Shown: positions 1-10,139, counted from the stretch's first letter. The stretch is DNA of 48,162 bases from Marisediminitalea alba (GCF_002993365.1 NZ_PVNP01000187.1:1-48162), one strand, 5' to 3'. Notes: generated by a model from the letters alone, not told the origin. Program-made: numbers and translations.

Positions 1-262
1 CTGTCACGAGCGGCAAGTCACGCGTGCTCTCGCGTTATCGGGACACAAGGCAATGAAGAATCACTGCTCCGGGACAAATATACAAGAAGGGTCGGAAACC
101 TGGGCGGTGTTTGCGGAGTTCTAAACGATAAAGCGGCGACACGATGAACGAAACAGACTCAGGTATTGACTATGGTCAATACAGACAGGAACCGCCGTGG
201 TACGGAACCGTATGCCCGGTGGTGTGAGAGGACGGGAGTTGCGAAACTCCCTCCTACTCGAT
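1..262 (+). mobile_element. group II intron, 3' end (domains V and VI)
   Basis: This is the 3' end of a bacterial group II intron cut by the window edge. A domain V-like hairpin spans 191-223: ACCGCCG pairs with CGGTGGT, with an inner stem closing on a short loop. A domain VI-like hairpin follows, with a perfect 7-bp stem GGGAGTT/AACTCCC (234-251) and a GCGA tetraloop. The sequence ends CTACTCGAT at 262; the A seven bases from the end would be the branch-point, and the terminal AT fits the AY rule. No reverse-transcriptase motif can be recognised in 1-190, which probably holds domain IV sequence or the extreme end of the maturase gene. The 3' exon begins at about 263. Confidence 0.75.
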
Positions 263-348
263 CCTGCAAAGCATTAAGTAGTGCCGTCGTTGTAAATTTG
301 TTGTTAAACTACGTGCTTTTATTACAACGAAAATACAGGCGACTTATC

Positions 349-1104
349 ATGATAAAGCTTAATAAGATCCTGCTGGCCGGATGGTTAAGTATGGTTGCAG
401 CGGGCCAGGTTTTTGCAGCACCGGCTGAAGTGGCTAAAGCCAGTTCGCCAGTCGTTATCGACGGTAAAGCCGACGAAGCAGCCTGGGATAACGCAAAGTG
501 GCACCCTCTTAAGCACCTCATGGTGGGTACGATGCCGATTCCGGCAGATTTTAGTGGCCGATTTAAGATGCTTTGGGACGAAGATCAGTTGTATCTGCAG
601 GTAGAAATTATCGACGATGTGTTGATCGATACTCACCCTAATCCGCTGCTGACCTACTGGGATGATGATTGCCTGGAAATCTTTATTGATGCCGACGCGT
701 CGGGCGGCAATCATCTAAAATCCTATAACGCTTTTGCCTATCATATTGCGTTAGATGGCAATGTGGTGGATATCGGCCCTACGAGCAATGGCGGTCAGGA
801 ATTTGTCTTGCTTAATGAGCATGCCACCAGTCGCTGGACCCGTGAAGACACGCCACCCTATCAAATTACCTGGGAAGTTAGCTTCAGAGTCTATCCGGAC
901 ACTTTCCACCACAATAAACCGGTACCACCGCTGAGCCTTTCAGCTGAACAGGTGTTGGGTTTTATGCTGGCCTATTGCGACAATGACGGCAGCGAAGAGC
1001 GCGAGCATTTTGTTGGTTCTCACGAAGTGGAGCCGGTCAATGGCGATCGCAACCTTGGGTATATCGACGCTTCCGTGTTCGGTAAAATCAAACTGGTAGA
1101 CTAA
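349..1104 (+). CDS. secreted CBM9-like carbohydrate-binding protein
   Basis: The protein has 251 residues. A signal peptide runs from MIKLNKILLAGWL to the likely cleavage after QVFA (about residue 24). The rest resembles a family 9 carbohydrate-binding module: the opening VVIDGKADEAAWDNAKW, then a beta-rich section with WDEDQLYLQVEIIDD and WDDDCLEIFIDAD, the acidic calcium/sugar-site pattern of this family. There is no catalytic domain, so it probably binds a glycan or a related ligand in the periplasm or outside the cell. I chose the ATG at 349 because a clear signal peptide starts there; the frame stays open upstream to 166, but only across intron and exon-junction sequence. It stands alone and converges with the diguanylate cyclase gene. 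The substrate is unknown. Confidence 0.7.
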   Translation: MIKLNKILLAGWLSMVAAGQVFAAPAEVAKASSPVVIDGKADEAAWDNAKWHPLKHLMVGTMPIPADFSGRFKMLWDEDQLYLQVEIIDDVLIDTHPNPLLTYWDDDCLEIFIDADASGGNHLKSYNAFAYHIALDGNVVDIGPTSNGGQEFVLLNEHATSRWTREDTPPYQITWEVSFRVYPDTFHHNKPVPPLSLSAEQVLGFMLAYCDNDGSEEREHFVGSHEVEPVNGDRNLGYIDASVFGKIKLVD

Positions 1105-1137
1105 CCTTCAGATAATATCAGCTTAACTGGCTACCGG

Positions 1138-2661
1138 CTAACCTGCGGCATGCTTTTGTTCGTACATCAGCATGTCGGCAGCGTGAAGCAATAACGACAG
1201 GTCATTGTGCGGAGTATCAATGATTTGCGCACCGACGCTTGCCGATAGCGGGATATGCTGCTCATCAATTTTGATTATCAGATCCTCCAGACGCTGAGCG
1301 ATACGTTGTTTAACCCTTTCGGCAACATTGCGACTGTGACAGTGGCTCATCACCACAAACTCGTCGCCGCCGAGCCGGCCAACGATATCCTGAGCCCGCG
1401 ACTGACTGTTGAGAATTTTGGCCAGAATGACTAAGGTCTGATCACCCACCCGGTGGCCGTAGGTGTCGTTGATCTGTTTAAAATCATCTAAATCGATAAA
1501 CAGCAGTAACAACACACCCCCCTCTTTACTATGGGTCGTCATCATTGTTTGCGCCGACTCTTCCCAACCCCGGCGATTTAATACCGGACAGAGTGGATCG
1601 CTTGAAGCTGCAAGATATGCCTGCATCTTATCTGACTGCAGGCGCTTTACACGCTCCGAGGCGGCGATAGCTAATAACAAGGCCTCCACGGTAACCGCTA
1701 CAATTAACGCATACCGGTGCAGAAACACGTTAACATCAGGCAAATACACCCTGAATATCATGGCAGCCAGCAGCACCAGCAAGGCGATAAGCACCCAACC
1801 GGCACCATGTACTTTACGTAAAAAAGCGTAGGCTGTAGCCAGCGTGACAGCAACCATACCAATCAGGGTAACCAGCCCCATTAACTGGTTGGCAATAGCG
1901 TGTAAAGGGGCGATGGGCAGTGCGGCTATAACACCCAGTCCCAGCACAACGATGCCGCTGTAAAGAATTATCAGGTATTCCCATCGCTTGAGGATAAGAC
2001 GCAGATCGAGCAATAAAGTGATGAAGCGTAGAGCAGTGTAAACGGTTGCCCCGGCGAAAATGGCTTTAATCTGGTGGCCATGCAACCAGTGCACCGCAGG
2101 GAACAAGATGCGCAGAATCCCTTCCTGTAACACAAAGAAAAAGCCGGCACTAAGAATATACCCGCTGTACGCGTAAAAGCCGGCATTGCGCAGGCTACGA
2201 CCAAGTATTCCCACATAAATACACAGCGCAATGCAGAATCCGCCAAAAGCGCTGATGGTTAAAATGTGCAGATTGTTATCGCGTTGAAAGGTGCCGAGAT
2301 CGCGAAGCGACATACTGACTTTGCTGATATGGTCTGATTCGGCAGTCAGGGTAAACTGATATACGCCTTCAGGTAACAGGTAAGCCGCTCTGGCACTGGC
2401 CAAAGGCGTGATAATAACATCCTGACCAGTATAGACTGACGGTTTTTGCAGTGCGTCTAAAGGGAAGCTCAATACCCTGGCTTCCGCCAGACGGCATTTA
2501 AACTGGATGTCATTTAACCCAAGGCTGATATCCAGCGGTTGTTGTAAAGTTTGTGCTTGCGGAGCAATAATCTGACAGTCTGCGTAGCCGGGCGATGAGA
2601 ATAACATCATCAGCAGCACACTGATAAAAACTAATTTATAACGCCCTATACCCTGCTTCAC
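1138..2661 (-). CDS. 7TM membrane diguanylate cyclase (GGDEF)
   Basis: The protein has 507 residues. It opens with a signal-like hydrophobic segment, followed by a periplasmic domain of about 110 residues and then a run of about seven membrane helices (roughly residues 135-335), as in 7TM-DISM sensors. The C-terminal GGDEF domain keeps an intact GGDEF motif at residues 431-435. RAQD stands five residues before it, matching the RxxD product-inhibition site. It should therefore make cyclic di-GMP from two GTP in response to an outside signal; there is no EAL domain. The start is GTG with only a weak AGG upstream, so the exact start is less certain. It is a single gene convergent with the CBM9-like gene. 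Confidence 0.85.
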   Translation of the reverse strand: MKQGIGRYKLVFISVLLMMLFSSPGYADCQIIAPQAQTLQQPLDISLGLNDIQFKCRLAEARVLSFPLDALQKPSVYTGQDVIITPLASARAAYLLPEGVYQFTLTAESDHISKVSMSLRDLGTFQRDNNLHILTISAFGGFCIALCIYVGILGRSLRNAGFYAYSGYILSAGFFFVLQEGILRILFPAVHWLHGHQIKAIFAGATVYTALRFITLLLDLRLILKRWEYLIILYSGIVVLGLGVIAALPIAPLHAIANQLMGLVTLIGMVAVTLATAYAFLRKVHGAGWVLIALLVLLAAMIFRVYLPDVNVFLHRYALIVAVTVEALLLAIAASERVKRLQSDKMQAYLAASSDPLCPVLNRRGWEESAQTMMTTHSKEGGVLLLLFIDLDDFKQINDTYGHRVGDQTLVILAKILNSQSRAQDIVGRLGGDEFVVMSHCHSRNVAERVKQRIAQRLEDLIIKIDEQHIPLSASVGAQIIDTPHNDLSLLLHAADMLMYEQKHAAG

Positions 2662-2812
2662 AGTTCAACAACCTGATACTAAAAAGTTCGACTATTCATC
2701 CATTTAATGCCATGGGCATTACACTGTTGATTACTTTACGCGCACTCTTGCTCGCTGTGAATGAAAAAAAGGTTATGAGGGTATTTATTTCGATTAATAT
2801 CGGGAGGCGCGA

Positions 2813-5032
2813 TTAGTCGCCTCCAACAATTTGTACCTGAGCGAGGTCTGTATCGCCTTTTATTACTTTGTAGATAGCATCCTGGATAAGGGTTCGCATA
2901 CCATCCTGCATGGCCTGGGCTTTCATTTCGGCAACCGATGCTTCTTTATAAACCAGCGAGCGCAGCGCAGGGGTCATGCCCAGCAGTTCATGTACACCAG
3001 TCCGGCCGCGATAGCCGGTATCCCCGCAGTCGTCACAGCCCTTGGCGCGATAGATTTCAAGATTATCGGGCAGGTTGAGTTCGTTGATATACTCTTCGCC
3101 GTACTGGCGTCTGATAAAGGCCATATCAGTATCTGACACCGGGTGCTTTTCCTTACAACTGCTGCATAAGGTTCTGATTAAGCGCTGCGCGAGTATGCCC
3201 ACACAGGCGTCAGAAAAGTTAACCGGGTCGAGGCCTAAATCGAGTAAACGGGTAATGGTTTCCGGCGCAGAGTTGGTGTGCAGGGTGGATAAAACCAGGT
3301 GACCTGTTAATGAGGCTTCAATACCAGCATGCGCGGTTTCTTTATCCCGCATCTCACCAATCAGGATAATATCCGGATCGGCCCGCAAAAATGCCCTGAG
3401 TGCATTAGCAAAGGTGAAGCCGATTTTCGGGCTCACCTGCACCTGCTGCAAGCCTGGCTGGGTGATTTCAACCGGATCTTCGGCAGTCCAGATTTTCTTT
3501 TCCGGTGTATTCAGGTAGCCGAGGATGGCGTGCAGGGTAGTGGTTTTACCGGAACCGGTAGGTCCCACCACCAGTAGAATTCCGTGAGGTTTTTTGATCA
3601 TTTCCTCGAGCCGGGTCATATTACCTGGCGCGACATTCATTTTACCCATGGGCATGGCACCGCCAGATGCCAGGATTCGCATCACCACGCCTTCGCCGGC
3701 AACGGTTGGAATGGTAGCAACCCGCACTTCCACTAACTGGCCGCTCATTCTGAAAGCCAGTTTGCCATCCTGAGGTACGCGCTTTTCGGCGATGTTCAGG
3801 TTAGACATAATCTTTATCCGCGCAATCACCGCACTATGGTGTGAAGCCGGAACCTGGTTGATATCGCGGCAGACCCCGTCGATCCGCATGCGTACCCTGG
3901 TTGGGCCGCTCTTTTCCGGGTCGATATGAATATCCGAGGCGTTGAGACGTTTGGCGTCGTGCAGGATACGGCTCACCAAACGAACCACCGCAGGTGCATC
4001 GTCTGAAAGTTCATCAACGCCTTCCTCAGACTCCTCGGCTGACGTACCGATTTCATCGAGGATCTCACTCATTTCGCCGGGGGCACCGCCACCTGCTGAA
4101 TCACCGAGGTATTGCAGAATATGGTTAGGCAGGCCTACTGCAATGTCGTAGCTGTCGATACCCAGCGCACTTTCAATTTCCATTAGCAACGACGCATTAT
4201 TCGGCTCAGCCATCAGCACAATGGGTTTATCATGTGCATCGGCAATCACGGCTACAAAATTACGCTTCAGATAAGACGTATTAAGGCGACTTTCACTTTG
4301 ATAGGCGTGGTATTTCTCCGGGTCAAAACCGATGTATGGCACTTGGTAGTGAATTGACAAAGAGGTGCCGAGCTTGCCTTCATTAATGCGGTATTCCGAC
4401 ATTAACCGCTGTACCGTCTGACGAATATCGCTGCTGGTTTCCTGCAATTCCGCGAGTGCTTTCTCACTGAGCAGGTTTTCGTGCAGTAGCAGATCAAAGG
4501 GGTTTTGCGTGCCACCGAGTTCAAACCGAAATTTGGTGCCTAAAATATCGTTGAGCTGCTGCGCTAGCTCCATATCGCGGTTGCTGAATGGCCCGTTGTT
4601 TTTATTGATAATCTGGAAAACGCCCATGATAACGCCGGCGTTCAGAATAGGAACGCACAAAATATTACGGGTTCTGAAGTCGCTGCTTTTATCAAACCGG
4701 TCGGCGAAGCGAAGACGCGGATGAATGGCGGCGAGTTCTTCCTGATCGTAAGGGTCTGAGATAATTAAGGGACGTTGCGACAATGCAACATAACCGGCAA
4801 TCGACAACGGGCTGATGGGCACCTTGATTTCCATTGTCTCTTTACCGGTTTTAAACCGGGCAACCAAATCCTGGTGCTGCCGACGACGCTGAAAGATACT
4901 CATGCGTTGGGCATCAAATAAACCGAGTATAAGGGGCTCTAGCTCTTTATAGGCATCTAACAGCGTGGGCTTTTTCTCAAGCACCGTGTTGATTTTATCG
5001 AACACCAACTGGTTTTCATTTATGTCTGACAT
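2813..5032 (-). CDS. GspE/PilB-family ATPase with N-terminal GAF domain
   Basis: The protein has 739 residues. Residues about 20-170 form a GAF-like domain, with the typical stretches ILCVPILNAGVIMGVFQIIN and FSNRDMELAQQLNDI. A GspE N-terminal-like section follows, then the secretion/pilus ATPase core: Walker A GPTGSGKTTT (Lys at residue 496), the Asp box EDPVEI, Walker B-like DPDIILIGEMRD and the His box STLHTNSAPETITRLL. A zinc-binding pair CSSC and CDDC lies near the end. The family powers type II secretion or type IV pilus assembly. A fused GAF sensor domain is unusual for GspE or PilB, and no other secretion or pilus genes are nearby, so this is an orphan motor that may be gated by a small ligand. 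The partner machinery is unknown. Confidence 0.85.
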   Translation of the reverse strand: MSDINENQLVFDKINTVLEKKPTLLDAYKELEPLILGLFDAQRMSIFQRRRQHQDLVARFKTGKETMEIKVPISPLSIAGYVALSQRPLIISDPYDQEELAAIHPRLRFADRFDKSSDFRTRNILCVPILNAGVIMGVFQIINKNNGPFSNRDMELAQQLNDILGTKFRFELGGTQNPFDLLLHENLLSEKALAELQETSSDIRQTVQRLMSEYRINEGKLGTSLSIHYQVPYIGFDPEKYHAYQSESRLNTSYLKRNFVAVIADAHDKPIVLMAEPNNASLLMEIESALGIDSYDIAVGLPNHILQYLGDSAGGGAPGEMSEILDEIGTSAEESEEGVDELSDDAPAVVRLVSRILHDAKRLNASDIHIDPEKSGPTRVRMRIDGVCRDINQVPASHHSAVIARIKIMSNLNIAEKRVPQDGKLAFRMSGQLVEVRVATIPTVAGEGVVMRILASGGAMPMGKMNVAPGNMTRLEEMIKKPHGILLVVGPTGSGKTTTLHAILGYLNTPEKKIWTAEDPVEITQPGLQQVQVSPKIGFTFANALRAFLRADPDIILIGEMRDKETAHAGIEASLTGHLVLSTLHTNSAPETITRLLDLGLDPVNFSDACVGILAQRLIRTLCSSCKEKHPVSDTDMAFIRRQYGEEYINELNLPDNLEIYRAKGCDDCGDTGYRGRTGVHELLGMTPALRSLVYKEASVAEMKAQAMQDGMRTLIQDAIYKVIKGDTDLAQVQIVGGD

Positions 5033-5189
5033 ATTCTACTACAAATTAGTAAGCTGTTACTCACAGGGCAGGAAACATATCCGGCTGTGATGAAGTATAG
5101 TATTAATATATATCACCTTATACCCTCTGACCTAATGCAGCAATACTGCAAAAGGTGCAGGTGGGGATAGTTGATGCAGGTCGTGCTGA

Positions 5190-6941
5190 TTACTGACGCT
5201 GCTCAGGTGATGATTTTAGTTGTTCTTTCAGCGTCACGTTAAAGTGAAAATCACCGATTTGCATTATGCGGTACTGCGGTTGTTTATATTTGACCTCCAG
5301 TGTCTGGAGATGCTCGCGTAGAGTCATCGTTTTATCTTTGCCGGTCGGGCCCAAATCTTCAATATCTATCGGATACCAATTACTGTTTCTGCGCATATAC
5401 AGGGTGGCATCTACCAGGTAGTCAGTTTCCAGCATTAGCAGGTAGTCGGTTTGGTTATCGCCATCAGGGTCGACCGCCAGCAGGTAAAGTTGTTCAGCCT
5501 GGCGCAACAGGTAGTTACTTTTGGTCAGGCTGTCGTAAATGACATCGGCGAGATCCGGTGGCATGTCGCAGTCGTTGAGACATTCGATACTGTTTACCAC
5601 CAACAGTTTGTCCTGCTCAGGTTCTTGAGCATCTTCCTGATAGGCTCGGGAAAGCCTTAGCGCCAGTGTCGGGTGACTGTCGCCATAGGTTTGCTTTAGT
5701 TGCTCTATGGCCAGGTAGCCAGGCAAAGCAAGCTGATTGGCAAAATACGGTATATCTATGTTCTGCAGTTTGGTTTGTCCGGATTCGATACGAGCTAACT
5801 GATTGTCAGCCGTTAATCTTCGTAAGTCTGCAAACGGGCTGTTTACCAATATCATCACCAGCATCAGTAGCCAGCCCATCGCAACATTAATGCGACCGAG
5901 ACCGCCAATCCAGTCATCTCTATAGCGCACTATACAAGTTACATAGCCAACGGAAAAAAGCGCCAGGAACATCCATACTATCATCCCCCAGTAACGACTT
6001 ACTGACCAGCCATACTGCTCCACCCTTAGAGACAGGCCATAAAATACCAGCCCGCTGTAAACCGGTAACAAGAGTATGCCGAGATAAATAAACCGGTGTA
6101 CAAAAGGTGAGTAAGGGCGTTCACTCGCATCGCCCTGATATACGCTGTTCAGCGCAAATAGCAGACAGGCCTGCATCCACAGAATGAGATAACTGCCCGG
6201 GCCTTCTTCCCATAGCGGCGACAGCCCGGTAAAGGGTAGGGCGAGCAGAAAAATCAAAGAGACAAACATCAGCAGTACCAGAAGGTATTTCAACAGAGCC
6301 TGCTGCAACTGTTTAATGGTGTCGACGATAATACTAAGTCGGCGGATAAGCACTACGCCCAGAGCCAGAGCAAGATTAAGCGTCGGGTAATAAAACCATT
6401 TTTGCTCAAACAGTTCGTCAAAGAAATCGATATTGATAACCGAGAACAGTGCGGCCCACAGCATCAGAACACCCCAGGTAACCAGGGTAAACGCCAGAGC
6501 CAGACCCAGAGTGAGCAGGTTGCGCCACGAATAGTGGAACAACTGCGGATACACGAAGGGTTCAGCAGCCGTTTTCACCTGCACATACATCAGCGCTTTA
6601 AAGGTCAGTAAAGCCAGAGTAAATGTCATGGGGGCGAGCAGGGTGTCCAGGCGTGAAGGCGAAGAAGGGATTGCCTGACCACCGGTGTAAAAGGCAAGCA
6701 GTGCACAAAGCGCGGCAAAAGGGGCGATGTAGGTAACCAGCCTGACCTTATTGCGGTTGTTAACCCCCAACAGATACATGCCAGGCCCGATAATGACCAG
6801 AGCATAAGCCGCAAATAGCCACTGCGGCGCCGTGGCCGGCCAGAACTCAAAGTCGATGGACTGATGTAATAGCAATAGAGCGAGCCCCTGTAGCAGGGCA
6901 ATAAGTAGCATCAGCCGGGTAGGATAACGCAGTTCTTCCAT
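5190..6941 (-). CDS. DUF4153 polytopic membrane protein
   Basis: The protein has 583 residues. Roughly the first 375 are made of about ten to twelve hydrophobic membrane segments, starting LMLLIALLQGLALLLLH. A soluble C-terminal part of about 200 residues follows, with LARIESGQTKLQNIDIPYFA and repeated references to tyrosine/aspartate-rich strands. This layout matches the DUF4153 family, whose function is not known. It begins at an ATG 81 bp from the divergent thioesterase gene, so the two promoters share a short intergenic stretch. No catalytic motif is visible. The family assignment is from recognition of the overall sequence and is moderately certain. Confidence 0.65.
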   Translation of the reverse strand: MEELRYPTRLMLLIALLQGLALLLLHQSIDFEFWPATAPQWLFAAYALVIIGPGMYLLGVNNRNKVRLVTYIAPFAALCALLAFYTGGQAIPSSPSRLDTLLAPMTFTLALLTFKALMYVQVKTAAEPFVYPQLFHYSWRNLLTLGLALAFTLVTWGVLMLWAALFSVINIDFFDELFEQKWFYYPTLNLALALGVVLIRRLSIIVDTIKQLQQALLKYLLVLLMFVSLIFLLALPFTGLSPLWEEGPGSYLILWMQACLLFALNSVYQGDASERPYSPFVHRFIYLGILLLPVYSGLVFYGLSLRVEQYGWSVSRYWGMIVWMFLALFSVGYVTCIVRYRDDWIGGLGRINVAMGWLLMLVMILVNSPFADLRRLTADNQLARIESGQTKLQNIDIPYFANQLALPGYLAIEQLKQTYGDSHPTLALRLSRAYQEDAQEPEQDKLLVVNSIECLNDCDMPPDLADVIYDSLTKSNYLLRQAEQLYLLAVDPDGDNQTDYLLMLETDYLVDATLYMRRNSNWYPIDIEDLGPTGKDKTMTLREHLQTLEVKYKQPQYRIMQIGDFHFNVTLKEQLKSSPEQRQ

Positions 6942-7022
6942 AAATATCGTCGCCTGATTGTTTTACTTACTAAACTACAGTAGTTTTATGAATTGGTGAA
7001 AATTAAATAAAGAGAAGAACTT

Positions 7023-7502
7023 ATGCCCGGTACTGAGCGTTCATTAACGTTGCGCTTTCTGGCAGAGCCTGCGGATGTCAACTTCGGTGGTAAAGTGCAC
7101 GGCGGTGCGGTAATGAAGTGGATCGACTTAAGTGCTTACGGGTGTGCCGCCGGCTGGAGCGGGAAATACTGTATTACAGCGTACGTTGGCGGCATGCACT
7201 TTGTTAAGCCTATTCTGGTAGGCAATATCGTGGAAGTGGAAGCCAAGGTGATTTATACCGGCAAAAGCTCAATGCATATTCGTATTCTGGTGCGTGCCGG
7301 CGATCCGAAAAGCAGCGAACGGGAACTCTGTACACATTGTATTGCTGTGATGGTAGCCATGGATGAGAACGGGAAGCCTTCATCCGTACCCGACTGGGTA
7401 CCCCAAACCGAGCAGGACAAGCGTCAGCGTGACTCGGCATTAAAACTGATGGCAATGCGCGATCAGATCCGCGAAGAGATGACGACCTACGTGGATAACT
7501 GA
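7023..7502 (+). CDS. acyl-CoA thioesterase, YciA/BACH-type hotdog fold
   Basis: The protein has 159 residues, the usual size for single-hotdog YciA-type enzymes. Conserved features are FLAEPADVNFGGKVHGGAVM near residues 13-32, with the Asn/Asp and HGG active-site region, then YVGGMHFVKPILVGNIVEVE and a final strand LCTHCIAVMVAMDENGK. It should hydrolyse acyl-CoA thioesters in the cytoplasm, possibly balancing acyl-CoA pools. An AG-rich ribosome site (AGAGAAG) lies just ahead of the ATG. Its 3' end overlaps the convergent small membrane protein gene by 16 bp. Confidence 0.85.
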   Translation: MPGTERSLTLRFLAEPADVNFGGKVHGGAVMKWIDLSAYGCAAGWSGKYCITAYVGGMHFVKPILVGNIVEVEAKVIYTGKSSMHIRILVRAGDPKSSERELCTHCIAVMVAMDENGKPSSVPDWVPQTEQDKRQRDSALKLMAMRDQIREEMTTYVDN

Positions 7503-7855
7503 GCCGATTTATTAAGTTTGTATACAGTCATTACACCGATAAGGGCCCCCATCACAATTGCTGAAATAACAATTAAATCAAAAGTCTGTGCTGTATATAA
7601 TTGCTGTACAGCGTAAATAAGTGAACCAAGACAAATAAAGGCTGAAAACTTAACCCGTTTCACGTTGTCCCCGCGCAGAAGAAGAGGGATAAGTGATACT
7701 CCCAGCGTATAAAAGAAGCCTGGTCCGGCAGTATAAAAAATTGATAAGGCCGGTAACGTTGAGGTGTTTAAATGTTCAGGATGTTGTAACTGAGTGACTA
7801 CAGCCAAAGAAATGCACACTACAATCGCTAGTATTATATACATACGGATAGCCAT
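7487..7855 (-). CDS. small four-helix membrane protein, possible immunity-like partner
   Basis: The protein has 122 residues and I do not recognise the family. It has about four hydrophobic segments: residues 5-22 (YIILAIVVCISLAVV), about 36-58 (FYTAGPGFFYTLGVSLIPLL), about 68-85 and about 92-110, with a short polar C-terminus. I chose the ATG at 7855 because AAGGAG lies a few bases upstream; a longer reading to 7942 would run into the preceding peptide gene. It follows the double-glycine peptide gene on the same strand after a 55-bp gap, so the two are probably co-transcribed. Small polytopic proteins directly downstream of bacteriocin-like genes are often immunity proteins; that role here is inference from position only. 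Confidence 0.6.
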   Translation of the reverse strand: MAIRMYIILAIVVCISLAVVTQLQHPEHLNTSTLPALSIFYTAGPGFFYTLGVSLIPLLLRGDNVKRVKFSAFICLGSLIYAVQQLYTAQTFDLIVISAIVMGALIGVMTVYKLNKSAQLST

Positions 7856-7910
7856 AACGTCTCCTTGTAGACAAAATTGATACGCCAGACAGATCTGGCG
7901 CAGGGAACAT

Positions 7911-8099
7911 TTAGTTGTACATATTTGAGCGGGCATCATCATTCATTTGCCCGCCGGTCGATTCAACACCACTTTCCAGCGCGCCTGAATCAATGACTTC
8001 CTCCACAATCATTTGACCTACCACGCCAAGCAAAGTCCAACCAAGTGATCTTAAACCACCTTGCACTGCGTCTAAGTCTGTTTCATTGAGTATTTGCAT
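7911..8099 (-). CDS. double-glycine-leader peptide, bacteriocin-like
   Basis: The predicted peptide has 62 residues. It begins MQILNETDLDAVQGG, a 15-residue leader with the pattern of double-glycine leaders: acidic and hydrophobic residues at alternating places and GG at the end, as cleaved by C39-peptidase ABC exporters. The mature part would be 47 residues, with a hydrophobic start containing spaced glycines (GWTLLGVVGQM) and an acidic, polar end. The start at 8099 is set by AAGGAAG upstream; the frame extends further only through unlikely sequence. No C39 exporter gene is in the window. Class II bacteriocin/microcin-like or a secreted signalling peptide are both possible. Confidence 0.65.
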   Translation of the reverse strand: MQILNETDLDAVQGGLRSLGWTLLGVVGQMIVEEVIDSGALESGVESTGGQMNDDARSNMYN

Positions 8100-8290
8100 A
8101 ATAATCTTCCTTAAAAAATAAAATAGGTAACTTGCGTTTATGTCGCCAGAGAGTGTGTTCAAATTAACTGTAATAGCTTGTTAGCGACGATGTAACTGAC
8201 CTAAAGCACAGAAACACAGATTTCTAAGCGTATGAAAGCGCTTCACTGCCAGATATCACGCTTATTTTTTAAATGTCGGTAGTTTAATGC

Positions 8291-8318
8291 TTGCACGTCT
8301 GGAGCAAATCTGTATAAT
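8291..8318 (+). promoter_or_regulatory. sigma-70 promoter of the S10 operon
   Basis: A near-consensus promoter: -35 TTGCAC (8291-8296), a 16-bp spacer and -10 TATAAT (8313-8318), preceded by TG. It is followed by a GC-rich stretch (TCGCGCC), a discriminator typical of ribosomal promoters under stringent control. Transcription should start near 8325. Confidence 0.8.
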
Positions 8319-8324
8319 TCGCGC

Positions 8325-8858
<534 letters not shown>

Positions 8859-8876
8859 CAAGAGAGGGTAATAACA

Positions 8877-9515
8877 ATGGCGATTGGTCTAGTCGGTCGT
8901 AAAGTGGGTATGACTCGCATCTTCACTGAAGATGGTACGTCGATCCCTGTGACTGTTATTGAAGCGACCCCTAACCGTGTTACTCAGTTACGCACTGATG
9001 AAACTGACGGTTATCGCGCACTGCAAGTTACTGCAGGTACCAAAAAAGCGAACCGCGTAAACAAAGCTTCAGCAGGTCACTTTGCTAAAGCTGGTGTTGA
9101 AGCTGGCCGTGGTCTTTGGGAATTCCGCCTGGAAGATAACGAAGGTGCCGACATCGAAGTAGGCAGTGAAATCACTGTTGAAATCTTCAACGACACCAAG
9201 AAAATTGACGTAACTGGTACGTCAAAAGGTAAAGGTTTCGCAGGCGCTATCAAGCGTTGGAACTTTTCTGCTCAACGCGCTACTCACGGTAACTCATTGT
9301 CTCACCGTGCACCTGGTTCAATTGGTCAAAACCAATCACCAGGTAAAGTATTCAAAGGTAAGAAAATGGCTGGCCAGCTTGGTAACAAGCAAGTCACCAC
9401 TCAGTCTTTGGAAGTTGTACGCATTGACGTAGAAAACAGCCTGATCCTGGTTAAAGGTGCCGTACCTGGCGCAACTGGCGGCGACGTTGTCGTAAAGCCA
9501 GCTGTTAAAGCGTAA
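8877..9515 (+). CDS. rplC: 50S ribosomal protein L3
   Basis: The protein has 212 residues, starting [20 protein letters not shown], with the conserved [20 protein letters not shown] loop that reaches towards the peptidyl-transferase centre and the [20 protein letters not shown] region containing the usual methylated Gln site. It is an early-assembly 23S rRNA-binding protein. It follows rpsJ by 18 bp with an AGAGAGG ribosome site. Confidence 0.98.
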   Translation: MAIGLVGRKVGMTRIFTEDGTSIPVTVIEATPNRVTQLRTDETDGYRALQVTAGTKKANRVNKASAGHFAKAGVEAGRGLWEFRLEDNEGADIEVGSEITVEIFNDTKKIDVTGTSKGKGFAGAIKRWNFSAQRATHGNSLSHRAPGSIGQNQSPGKVFKGKKMAGQLGNKQVTTQSLEVVRIDVENSLILVKGAVPGATGGDVVVKPAVKA

Positions 9516-9533
9516 CGTCTGGGAGTTGAACTG

Positions 9534-10139
9534 ATGGAATTAACATTGAAAGATGCGCAAAGCGCTCTTGAAGTATCCGAAGCGACCTTTGGACGTGAAT
9601 TCAACGAAGCCCTGGTTCACCAGGTCGTTGTAGCTTACGGCAATGGTGCTCGTCAGGGTACTAAAGCACAAAAGACACGTTCTGAAGTACGTGGTGGTGG
9701 TAAGAAGCCATGGCGTCAAAAAGGTACTGGTCGTGCTCGTGCAGGTACAATCCGCAGCCCAATCTGGGTTGGTGGTGGCCGTGCATTTGCTGCCAAGCCT
9801 CGTGACTTTGATCAAAAAGTTAACAAGAAAATGTATCGCGGTGCGATTAAGAGCATCCTGTCTGAACTGGTTCGCCAAGACCGTTTGGTAGTGGTTGAGA
9901 AGTTCGGTGTTGACACACCTAAGACTAAAGCTCTGGTTGCTAAGCTGAACGAACTGGAATTAAACGATGTATTAATCGTTACTCCGGAAGTTGAAGAGAA
10001 CCTGTTCCTTGCTGCACGCAACCTGTACAAGGTTGATGTACGTGACGTAGCTGGTATCGACCCGGTCAGCCTGATTGCATTTGAAAAAGTACTTATCACT
10101 GCTGATGCAGTGAAACAACTTGAGGAGGCGTTAGCATGA
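9534..10139 (+). CDS. rplD: 50S ribosomal protein L4
   Basis: The protein has 201 residues and starts [20 protein letters not shown]. The arginine/glycine-rich exit-tunnel loop is present ([20 protein letters not shown]). In E. coli L4 is also the autoregulator of this operon through the leader; the hairpin and U-run upstream of rpsJ suggest the same here. The stop overlaps the rplW start (ATGA). Confidence 0.98.
   Translation: MELTLKDAQSALEVSEATFGREFNEALVHQVVVAYGNGARQGTKAQKTRSEVRGGGKKPWRQKGTGRARAGTIRSPIWVGGGRAFAAKPRDFDQKVNKKMYRGAIKSILSELVRQDRLVVVEKFGVDTPKTKALVAKLNELELNDVLIVTPEVEENLFLAARNLYKVDVRDVAGIDPVSLIAFEKVLITADAVKQLEEALA

Noticed and set aside
166..348. N-terminal extension of the CBM9-like protein
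   Set aside because: It runs through intron domains V and VI and the junction, and a normal signal peptide begins at 349.
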